This document shows, one piece after another, positions 47,568 to 54,273 of a stretch of DNA of 61,160 nt. This DNA is from Gammaproteobacteria bacterium (GTDB lineage Bacteria; Pseudomonadota; Gammaproteobacteria; Steroidobacterales; Foliamicaceae), in assembly GCA_009844425.1 (NCBI GenBank), contig VYBN01000024.1, positions 1-61,160 of the forward strand, read 5' to 3'. The notes beneath the pieces were generated by a model. That model was not told the origin of the DNA and searched no databases. It saw only the letters and a list, made by a program, of their open reading frames with translations. A program made the position numbers and the translations under genes. Position 1 is the first letter of the stretch; each line of letters opens with the position of its first letter.

Positions 47568-48062
47568 ATGATAAACTGCACCGCCGTGGCGAGCTTTACT
47601 CTCAATGGACGCGCGGTCACGCTGGACGTGCCCGATGACATGCCGCTTTTGTGGGCGCTGCGCGATCATCTGAACCTGACCGGCGCCAAGTACGGTTGCG
47701 GCATCGCCCTGTGCGGCGCCTGCACCGTGCATCTCGACGGGGTTGCCTTGCGGTCCTGCCGGATCAACACGGCCGCCGCCGAGGGCCGCAGCATCACGAC
47801 CATTGAAGGACTGGCGGAAGACGGCAGGCCGCACCCGGTGCAGCAGGCCTGGATCGACGAGCAGGTTCCGCAATGCGGCTACTGCCAGCCCGGCATGGTG
47901 ATGGCCGCGGCGGCATTGCTGGCGGACAATCCCGCGCCCAGCGACGAAGACATCGATCGTTCGATCACGAACATCTGCCGTTGCGGCACCTACCCGCGCA
48001 TCCGGCGGGCCATCCACGCCGCAGCCAGATCCATGCCGGCAACCACGGCCGGCGAAAGTTGA
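47568..48062 (+). CDS. 2Fe-2S iron-sulfur subunit of the molybdenum hydroxylase (IorA-like)
   Basis: Electron-transfer subunit of 164 residues. The plant-type 2Fe-2S domain has cysteines in [17 protein letters not shown] and RSCRI; the C-terminal helical domain has the second cluster in [16 protein letters not shown] and [14 protein letters not shown]. It should accept electrons from the molybdenum subunit encoded on the other strand and pass them to the cytochrome c encoded next. ATG 47568 is chosen; a GTG six codons downstream is an alternative. Its stop overlaps the start of the cytochrome gene by TTGA. Confidence 0.9.
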   Translation: MINCTAVASFTLNGRAVTLDVPDDMPLLWALRDHLNLTGAKYGCGIALCGACTVHLDGVALRSCRINTAAAEGRSITTIEGLAEDGRPHPVQQAWIDEQVPQCGYCQPGMVMAAAALLADNPAPSDEDIDRSITNICRCGTYPRIRRAIHAAARSMPATTAGES

Positions 48063-48547
48063 ACCCAATCAGGCAATTCACGCCGGCTTTGCTGGCAGCA
48101 ACGCTTGCGCTCTTGGCTTGCGGCAGCGAGCAGCCGGCCGCGACTTCCGCCGGGACCGAGTCGCCCGGCGCGGGTGCAGCGGAGTCCGCGCCCGCGGTGG
48201 AGGAAGTGGACCTCGCCACCCTGCTGGCCGCGGCCAATCCGGACCGGGGCCGACGCCTGTATATCCAGTGCCGCGCCTGTCATACGCTGGTGGCCGAAGG
48301 CAACCAGTTGCTGGGACCGAACCTGCTCGGTTTCCTGGACCGCCCGGCCGGCGCCGCGCCGGGCTACGAGTATTCGGAAGCTTTACTGGCTTCGGAAATC
48401 AACTGGACGCCGGAAACGCTGGATCACTGGATGCGCAGCCCCTCGGAAGTCATTCCCGGCAACAAGATGATCTTCGCCGGCATCCGCAGGGCGCGCGACC
48501 GCGCCGACCTGATCGCCTACCTGCAGCAGGCCACCGCCCAGGATTGA
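48059..48547 (+). CDS. lipoprotein cytochrome c
   Basis: A 162-residue class I cytochrome c, lipid-anchored by LLACGSE after a short signal ([15 protein letters not shown]). The heme motif is CRACH in [14 protein letters not shown], with the axial methionine region [10 protein letters not shown] and closing helix DLIAYLQQA. It follows the iron-sulfur subunit with a 4-nt overlap, starting at TTG 48059, and probably takes electrons from the molybdenum hydroxylase to the respiratory chain. An alanine/proline-rich linker (~25-55) separates anchor and heme domain. Confidence 0.88.
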   Translation: MNPIRQFTPALLAATLALLACGSEQPAATSAGTESPGAGAAESAPAVEEVDLATLLAAANPDRGRRLYIQCRACHTLVAEGNQLLGPNLLGFLDRPAGAAPGYEYSEALLASEINWTPETLDHWMRSPSEVIPGNKMIFAGIRRARDRADLIAYLQQATAQD

Positions 48548-48567
48548 TTTAGAGGCGCTTCGATCCC

Positions 48568-48674
48568 GCCTTCTCGTTGCCCTCTTCTTCCGGGAGACGC
48601 ATGAATCCATCCATGGAGCTTGCTCCGGCATCCCTGCCTCCAATACTCCCGGAAGAAGAGGGCAACGAGAAGGC
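48568..48674. repeat. long-hairpin element, copy 10
   Basis: Arms 48568-48596 and 48646-48674 pair perfectly over 29 bp around a type-1 core. The inner stem TTCTTCCGGGAG is shared with copy 1 and copy 5, but the outer stem is different. Convergent boundary. Confidence 0.87.
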
Positions 48675-48715
48675 TTACGGAGTGCCTCGATTCAGGACCT
48701 GCGCCTGCCGTAGCT

Positions 48716-48810
48716 CGTTTGTGTGCCTTCCTCCCGGGGGAGCGTTGGAGCAGGGACAGCGAGAATCGAGCCATGGATGGCGCCTCCCCCGAGAGGAAGG
48801 CACACAAACG
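48716..48810. repeat. long-hairpin element, copy 11
   Basis: Arms 48716-48742 and 48784-48810 pair over 27 bp with one mismatch around a type-2 core (GTTGGAGCAGGGACAGCGAG). The outer stem TTTGTGTGCCT is shared with copy 6. Second of a tandem pair at a convergent boundary. Confidence 0.85.
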
Positions 48811-48839
48811 GGCGAAATCGAAGCGCCCCAGCGCACGCC

Positions 48840-49760
48840 CTAGTCGGCCTGGTTTTCGGCGGCGCGCTGCGCGTCGATGTGGTCCTTGAACACGGTCCAG
48901 GAGGTTTCCCTGGGGTTCTCGGTGCGTATCGGCGGCGGCTCGACGTATTCCGGGTAGTTCAAGTTGATTTCATCCATCACCACGTCCGGCAATTCGTCGT
49001 AGCCGCTCAGGCGCATTCCGGCGGTATGGAACACCGCGACGCCGGGACGGTCGCCCATCTTCATCCACGGCAGCCACTTGGAAACGCGTCCCCAGGAAAT
49101 GATCCGGTCCTGCGCGACCGGGACATCGGCGTCCAGGATCTCGTCTACGGGCGAGGCCCCGGTGCCGAACTCCATCGCGTGATAGATCCCGCCCACGTAC
49201 TGCTGGTAATCGCCGCCCAGGGGATTGCTGTAGAAGAGCCGCGCGGCGCCGCCGCCGTTCATCATCACGCCGTCCTTGAAGAAATTGGATAGCGTCGCCG
49301 TGGGATTGCCTTCCTCGTCGCGGGCCCAGTTCTCGCGGTAGTTGCCGGGCGGATCATTGGCCACCTGCACGACCTCCACTTCCTCGCCGGTCCAGGGATT
49401 GGTCCAGGTCCGCAGGATTTCGTTGGTCTCCGGGTCCAGGTAGAACATCAGTTCCCGCGAGCGGGCGACATAACCCAGGCCGCGCACGGGGTCGCTCAGG
49501 GTTTCGCAGTGGCGGATGTTCATGCCCTGCACGTTGAACAGATGGCGGTCCTTTTCGGCCGGCTTGCGGGAGTACATGCGTCCCTCCCACCAGTACAGCG
49601 CCGTCTCGCCGTCGTTCAGCGAGCAGCTGACCTTCATCCGCAGCCGAATGACGTCGTCGGGGTCGTCGAGATTCAGTTGCCCGGCGTAAGCGGCGCCCGC
49701 CGCCAGCAACAGCGCCCCGGTCATTCCGGCCAGGGCGCGTACAGTTTTTCTTGCTTTCAT
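48840..49760 (-). CDS. DUF1838-family exported protein, copy 1
   Basis: Exported protein of 306 residues (signal ALAGMTGALLLAAGAAYAGQ) of the DUF1838 family. Typical segments are MKVSCSLNDGETALYWWEGR, HLFNVQGMNIRHCETLSDPV, LMFYLDPETNEILRTWTNPW and EVEVVQVANDPPGN, then WGRVSKWLPWMKMGDRPG. Function is unknown; the family occurs with catabolic genes in marine and sphingomonad bacteria (recollection). Start ATG 49760 overlaps the stop of the preceding paralogue by ATGA; an ATG three codons upstream is an alternative. Confidence 0.8.
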   Translation of the reverse strand: MKARKTVRALAGMTGALLLAAGAAYAGQLNLDDPDDVIRLRMKVSCSLNDGETALYWWEGRMYSRKPAEKDRHLFNVQGMNIRHCETLSDPVRGLGYVARSRELMFYLDPETNEILRTWTNPWTGEEVEVVQVANDPPGNYRENWARDEEGNPTATLSNFFKDGVMMNGGGAARLFYSNPLGGDYQQYVGGIYHAMEFGTGASPVDEILDADVPVAQDRIISWGRVSKWLPWMKMGDRPGVAVFHTAGMRLSGYDELPDVVMDEINLNYPEYVEPPPIRTENPRETSWTVFKDHIDAQRAAENQAD

Positions 49761-50656
49761 TGTCTCCATTCCCCCTCCGGCTCGGTTACCGATCCGAAAT
49801 ACGACCAGCTGGTCACGTTGGGCCGCGCATCGTCGAGAGGCGGCGGTTCGGCGTATTCGGGATAGTTGTTGCGCAGTTCGCTCAGCAGCGGCTCGGTCAG
49901 GTCATCGATCCCGGCAACGCGCTTGCCGACGGTGGTGAAGATCATCATCCCCGGGCGGTCGCCCATCTTCATCCACGGCAGCCACTTCGATGTGCGCGCC
50001 CATGAAAGGGTGTAGCGTTTCAGCGTTGCAAGTTCGGGGTCCAGCAACTCGTCCTCGTACGCATAGGCGTTCAGCATCTCCATCGCGTGATAGGCGCCGC
50101 CCACGTATTCCTGGTAATCGCCCGCCAGCGGGTTGGTGTAGAACAGCGGAGCGAAGCCGGTGGTCCAGACGCGGCCCTTCATGAACCGGCCGTTGAAGGT
50201 GATGCCCGTCCCGTCGGGACGCCGGGCGTACGCGGGACCGCGCATATTCACCGGATCGTTGGCCACGTGCACGACTTCCACTTCCTCGCCCGTCCAGGGG
50301 TTGGTCCAGGTGCGCAGCACCTCGTTGGTCTGCGGATCCATGTAGATCAGCAGTTCCCGGGACACCGAGCGGTAGCCATGGCCGCGTTCCGGGTCCTCGT
50401 AGTTCTTGCACTGGCGTATGTTCATGCCCTGCACGTTGAAGATGTGCCTGTCCTTCTCGCCCGGCATGCGGCTCATCGCGCCGCCCTGCCACCAGTAGAG
50501 GATCGTTTCGCCTTCGTTCAGCGAACAGTTCATCTTCTGCCCGAGAAGAATGGCGTGGTCCGGGTTGGCCGGATCCAGCCGGTCCGCGACCGTCGCCGCC
50601 GAGCCCAGGATCAACAGCAGGGCGCCGCACAGCGCCGCGCGGAGTGGATATCTCAT
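49757..50656 (-). CDS. DUF1838-family exported protein, copy 2
   Basis: Paralogue of the next gene (299 residues), sharing NCSLNEGETILYWWQGG, HIFNVQGMNIRQCKNYEDPE, LLIYMDPQTNEVLRTWTNPW, EEVEVVHVANDPVN and WARTSKWLPWMKMGDRPGM. A signal peptide (ALCGALLLILGSAATVAD) indicates the periplasm. The frame is open 18 codons upstream of the chosen ATG. The two paralogues overlap by 4 nt and form a translationally coupled pair, suggesting a heteromeric pair or two specificities. Function unknown. Confidence 0.8.
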   Translation of the reverse strand: MRYPLRAALCGALLLILGSAATVADRLDPANPDHAILLGQKMNCSLNEGETILYWWQGGAMSRMPGEKDRHIFNVQGMNIRQCKNYEDPERGHGYRSVSRELLIYMDPQTNEVLRTWTNPWTGEEVEVVHVANDPVNMRGPAYARRPDGTGITFNGRFMKGRVWTTGFAPLFYTNPLAGDYQEYVGGAYHAMEMLNAYAYEDELLDPELATLKRYTLSWARTSKWLPWMKMGDRPGMMIFTTVGKRVAGIDDLTEPLLSELRNNYPEYAEPPPLDDARPNVTSWSYFGSVTEPEGEWRQ

Positions 50657-50735
50657 TTCTCTTTTCCTCCCATTCGCCGGGCGCAGCATAACGCCCATCG
50701 AAGTTTTCACATAGCCCAGAGCCTGTTGGCCCTGG

Positions 50736-52175
50736 TCATTTTACGGGCCAGCCGTCCGCCAGTCCCATACCGGTCAACTCCTTCAGCAGTGCGGCAGCCT
50801 TTTCCAGCGCCTCGGGATCCGGATGGGCGACCGGAGGCGTGGACGGATGGCGCGGCAGGGTCGCGTCCAGGCCCGCCTTGGAAGCCGTCTTGCGCCCGGG
50901 TTCCAGCGACGGGTCGAGCAACGAGGTCGAGAGGTCGTCGACCCGGATCAGGTCGCGGTCCCACTGGAAGCGCGTGGCCAGCGCCCAGCTGACCTGCTGC
51001 GCATCGAACAGGTCGATGTCCGAATCCAGCGCCACGGCCGTCTTGACGCGGCGCCAGGCAAGAACCGCAGCCAGCGCGTCGCGGACTTCCCCCGCAAGGG
51101 CGCCGTCAAACTGCAGCAGGGCCAGGAATCGCCGGCCCTCGGCCGGGGCATGCACGTTGATCAGGCGCGGCGACACGGCGCGCGCCAGCGAAAACAGCTT
51201 GCCCTCCATCGCGATGTTGTCAGGAATCAGGTTGTCGGCCAGTCCGGAGCCGCAGTCATGCAGCACCGCGCCCTCGCGGTGCGTAATCGACAGGACCTCG
51301 CAGACCGGCGCGTCCACGACCGGTCCGAGAAAGCCCGTGTACTCGGCGAACGGCCCGTCCGGGGCCATGGCGCCGGGACGGGCCAGCCCCTCGATCACGA
51401 TTTCCGCGTCCGCCGGAACGAGCAGCCTGCCGTCGAAGTTGAGCGATGGAGTGAGCCTGACCGGTTCGCCGATCAGCCCGCCGGCCGCGGGCCAGTGGCT
51501 TTCCGGGTAGCCCAGCTTGACCTGGGCCGCCACGCTTACCGCCGGATGGTGACCGATCCAGAACGCCACCGGGCAGGGTTCGCCCCGCTCGTGCCAGGCG
51601 CGCATATTGCGCGCATTGTGGGAATTCGGATACGGAAACCAGCTCATGCGCCGGGCATCCTTGATCCAGCAGCGCTGTATGGCGGAATTGTCGATGCCGG
51701 TCTCCGGATCGCAGGTCGTCGCATGGGCCGCCGTGAGGTACGGCCCCGGATTGTCCCGGTGCTGGACGGTGGCCGGCAGCAGCCGCAGGTCCACTTCATC
51801 GCGCTGGAGGATCGTTTCCCGCACCGGCGCGTCCGTGGCCGGCACGGTCACCGGCTCGATCCTGCGCTCCTGCCGCCCGGCCCACCAGGCCGCCGCCCGT
51901 CGATGATCGTCCAGCCCCAGCGCCGAGCACACCTGCTCCCGGCTTGCGGTCAGGTTGGTCACCAGGCCAAAGCGCGACATCCGTCCATCGGCAAGCCGTG
52001 GCTGCCGCACCCAGATCGGCGGATACCGGCCCAGTACGTCCAGGGCGTGCTGCAGCGCGGTGGCCTCGTACTCCACCGCCAGCGGCTCGTCCACCCGCAG
52101 AACCTTCCCGCCCAACGATTCCAGCCAGGCAGCCAAGCCCCCGGAAATGTCAATCGCCCCGTCCGCCGCGCTCAT
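50736..52175 (-). CDS. UbiD-family decarboxylase
   Basis: Cytoplasmic prenylated-FMN-dependent (de)carboxylase of 479 residues. The UbiD fold is marked by LLPATVQHRDNPGPYLTAAH, NSAIQRCWIKDARRMSWFPY, AWHERGEPCPVAFWIGHHPA, EIVIEGLARPGAMAPDGPFAEYTGFLGP (split) with the active-site Glu/Arg network, and LADNLIPDNIAMEGK. It may act on an aromatic or alpha,beta-unsaturated acid. The flavin prenyltransferase UbiX is not in the window. It is upstream of, and on the same strand as, the two DUF1838 genes and may be transcribed with them. Confidence 0.87.
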   Translation of the reverse strand: MSAADGAIDISGGLAAWLESLGGKVLRVDEPLAVEYEATALQHALDVLGRYPPIWVRQPRLADGRMSRFGLVTNLTASREQVCSALGLDDHRRAAAWWAGRQERRIEPVTVPATDAPVRETILQRDEVDLRLLPATVQHRDNPGPYLTAAHATTCDPETGIDNSAIQRCWIKDARRMSWFPYPNSHNARNMRAWHERGEPCPVAFWIGHHPAVSVAAQVKLGYPESHWPAAGGLIGEPVRLTPSLNFDGRLLVPADAEIVIEGLARPGAMAPDGPFAEYTGFLGPVVDAPVCEVLSITHREGAVLHDCGSGLADNLIPDNIAMEGKLFSLARAVSPRLINVHAPAEGRRFLALLQFDGALAGEVRDALAAVLAWRRVKTAVALDSDIDLFDAQQVSWALATRFQWDRDLIRVDDLSTSLLDPSLEPGRKTASKAGLDATLPRHPSTPPVAHPDPEALEKAAALLKELTGMGLADGWPVK

Positions 52176-52304
52176 CGCACCGAATCCGGCTGCGAATCAC
52201 TGTATCGCCGGCGTCGCAGGAGGTGGCGCAAGAGATTCATTCGGGGGGCGGCGGCGATAGGGTATGCCCGGCGAAAGGATGCGCAGTCGTGAGAGAATGA
52301 GCGC

Positions 52305-52378
52305 GAAGCCGCCGAGGTGGTTCCTGGCCCTGGTCTTGTCACTCCGGCGCCGCGGGTTCGATCCCCGCCGGCGGCTTC
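52305..52378 (+). ncRNA. tRNA-like cloverleaf element, copy C
   Basis: Closing stem of 10 bp (GAAGCCGCCG/CGGCGGCTTC); D-like mini-arm AGG-TGGTT-CCT; anticodon-like arm closed by GGC/GCC with loop TCTTGTCAC; T arm GCGGG-TTCGATC-CCCGC. The arms fill the 69-nt core with no linkers. The upstream GCAGTCGTGAGAGAATGAGC with its TGAGAGAAT motif is shared with copy D. A hairpin and T5 follow. Confidence 0.55.
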
Positions 52379-52384
52379 CTGCTC

Positions 52385-52407
52385 GCCCACTATTATAGCG
52401 GCTTTTT
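52385..52407 (+). terminator. terminator-like hairpin after tRNA-like copy C
   Basis: A weak GCC/GGC hairpin with loop containing CTATTATAGC is followed by TTTTT. Weaker than those of copies B and D. Confidence 0.4.
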
Positions 52408-52456
52408 CGGGGGCCGGCTCCGGCGAAAAGAAGCGCAGTCGTGAGAGAATGAGCGC

Positions 52457-52559
52457 GAAGCCGCCGAGGTGGTCCTAGCGCCGGTCTTGTCACCCTGGAG
52501 CTGCGAGTTCGATTACTGCGCTATACTCCGTTGGCTAACGCACTCCCGCCGGCGGCTTC
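52457..52559 (+). ncRNA. tRNA-like cloverleaf element, copy D, with insertion in the T loop
   Basis: It has the same flanks, closing stem and D-like arm (AGG-TGGT-CCT) as copy C, an anticodon-like arm closed by AGC/GCT with loop TCTTGTCAC, and a T arm interrupted after TTCGAT by about 30 nt (TACTGCGCTATACTCC and following) before CCCGC resumes. One T-stem pair is also lost (GCGAG). It is followed by a good terminator. Probably a decaying or altered copy of C. Confidence 0.5.
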
Positions 52560-52565
52560 CTGCTC

Positions 52566-52588
52566 GCCGCCCATTATAGCGGCTTTTT
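52566..52588 (+). terminator. terminator after tRNA-like copy D
   Basis: GCCGC/GCGGC stem with loop CCATTATA followed by TTTTT, a proper Rho-independent form. It lies 72 nt before the ligase start. Confidence 0.55.
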
Positions 52589-52659
52589 CGACAGACACCC
52601 TTTTTAGCCGCTTTTCCCCGCACAGAAACGGCGGCGGATGGGAAGGCAAGACGAACCCT

Positions 52660-54042
52660 TTGAGCAAGGAACACCTTCCAGATTATTTTTCGGTCGCCAA
52701 CCCGGCGGGGCTGAGGCGCGAATACCCGGTGGGCGGCGATTTCATCGCGCGCTTCGCGGGCATGGGCCGCGACGAGTTGCGCGCGATCCAGGAAGGCCGC
52801 TTCCGGCGCTGCCTGGAGCGCGCCTGGGCCACTCCGTTTTACCGCAGGCTTTGGGGAGAAGCGGGGCTGGAGCCGGGCGACGTGCAGAGCCTGGAGGACC
52901 TGGAAAGGCTGCCGGTCTTCTCCAAGTCCGACCTCATGAAGAGCGTCGAGGCGAACCCGCCCTTCGGCGACTACCACGCCCATCGCGACGACGATCCGCG
53001 GGCCGGCCCGGCAGGGCTGGTCATGCAGACCACCAGCGGCACGACCGGCGCGCCGCAGCCGATCTTCTTCGGACCGCGAAGCCGCGAACTGCAGGCGCTG
53101 ATGGTGGCGCGCGCCTGGCTGCTGCAGGGGCTGAAGGACGGCGACGTCGTGCACTCGAGTTATGCGCACGGGATGGTGAACGCCGGGCACTTCGTGCGCG
53201 AGGCCGCGCTGCACTACACCCGCGCGCTGCTGCTGTCGGCCGGCGCCGGCAACGAGACACCCTCGGTCAGCCAGGTGGCGAACATGGCGCGCTTCGGCGC
53301 CACCGTGCTGGTGGGCTTTGCCGACTACCTTCGCAAGCTGGCGGATACCGCGCGCAGCCGGGGGCTGGAACCGGGACGCGACATCCAGGTGCGGATGATT
53401 TCCACCCACCTGGGCCTGATGCCGCGCGAAGAACTGGCCCAAGCCTGGGCGGCGGAAACGGTCTACGACTGGTACGGCGTGGGCGACACCGGGCTGATCG
53501 CCACCGAGGGTCCGGACCTCGACGGCATGCACGTCATGGAGGACGCCCACTTCCTCGAGATCCTCGACCCGGACAGCCAGCGGCCGGCGGCCGACGGCGA
53601 AGCGGGCGAACTCGTCTGCACCTGCCTGTACAAGAACGATGCCTATCCAATCATCCGTTTCAACACGCGCGACATGAGCGCGCGGCTGGCCGGGAGCAAC
53701 GCGCTGGGGCTGCCGTTCGGGCGGATCGCCGGTTTCCTTGGGCGCAGCGACAACATGGTGAAGTTCAAGGGCATCAACTTCTACCCGGAAGCGGCTGCCG
53801 CCGTGCTGGTCGAAATGGAGGAATACGCCGGCGACTACCTGTGCGTGCGCAAGGGCGAACAGCTCCACATCGAAATTGAAGCCAACGATCCGCGGCTGCC
53901 GGGCCTGGCCGATCGCATCGGCGCGCTGATCCGCGAGCGGCTGGGCGTGCGGGTGCCTGTCAAGCTGCTCGAGCCGGGCAGCCTGGGCGAACTCACCGGC
54001 TCCGAATCCCGCCAGAAACCCCGCCGCCTGATCACCCGCTGA
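52660..54042 (+). CDS. phenylacetate-CoA-ligase-like AMP-forming enzyme
   Basis: Adenylate-forming ligase of 460 residues, related to PaaK/coenzyme F390 synthetases, that should activate an aromatic or similar acid as its CoA thioester. Seen are FYRRLWGEAGLEPGDVQSLE, LPVFSKSDLMKSVEANPPFG, the ATP loop MQTTSGTTGAPQPIFFG, YDWYGVGDTGLIATEGPD, and the hinge/C-terminal part TRDMSARLAG, GRIAGFLGRSDNMVKFKGIN. The start is uncertain: I chose TTG 52660 because the frame upstream to 52531 overlaps tRNA-like copy D and its terminator, and GGAAGG stands 14 nt before the TTG. Confidence 0.85.
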   Translation: MSKEHLPDYFSVANPAGLRREYPVGGDFIARFAGMGRDELRAIQEGRFRRCLERAWATPFYRRLWGEAGLEPGDVQSLEDLERLPVFSKSDLMKSVEANPPFGDYHAHRDDDPRAGPAGLVMQTTSGTTGAPQPIFFGPRSRELQALMVARAWLLQGLKDGDVVHSSYAHGMVNAGHFVREAALHYTRALLLSAGAGNETPSVSQVANMARFGATVLVGFADYLRKLADTARSRGLEPGRDIQVRMISTHLGLMPREELAQAWAAETVYDWYGVGDTGLIATEGPDLDGMHVMEDAHFLEILDPDSQRPAADGEAGELVCTCLYKNDAYPIIRFNTRDMSARLAGSNALGLPFGRIAGFLGRSDNMVKFKGINFYPEAAAAVLVEMEEYAGDYLCVRKGEQLHIEIEANDPRLPGLADRIGALIRERLGVRVPVKLLEPGSLGELTGSESRQKPRRLITR

Positions 54043-54078
54043 TCGTCAATCGCAAGCCCTGCCACCACGCCAGCTAAA

Positions 54079-54199
54079 GCCCTTCGTTCGTTCCCCTCCT
54101 CGCAGGAGCTTTGGAGCAAGACAGCGAGAATCAAGCCAGTGAGCGCCGATGCCCCGGCGCGAACAGCGTCTCCAACGAGGAGGGGAACAAATGAAGGGC
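54079..54199. repeat. long-hairpin element, copy 12
   Basis: Arms 54079-54102 and 54176-54199 pair over 24 bp with two mismatches. Its left arm equals that of copy 4, while the right arm has diverged, so this copy is decaying. Core type 2 with the GCGCCGATGCCCCGGCGC insert. It lies between two genes on the plus strand. Confidence 0.82.
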
Positions 54200-54273
54200 G
54201 AGGGAGCAGGAAAAGGCTTTAGTGTCGCTGTGGGTACATACTTGCGCCTGACTTAAGCACAAGAACACCCATC

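Noticed and set aside
52305..52559. Two tandem similar units considered as a CRISPR remnant.
   Set aside because: There are only two units, each is a structured ~70-nt core with its own T-run, and no spacer-like pattern or cas genes exist.
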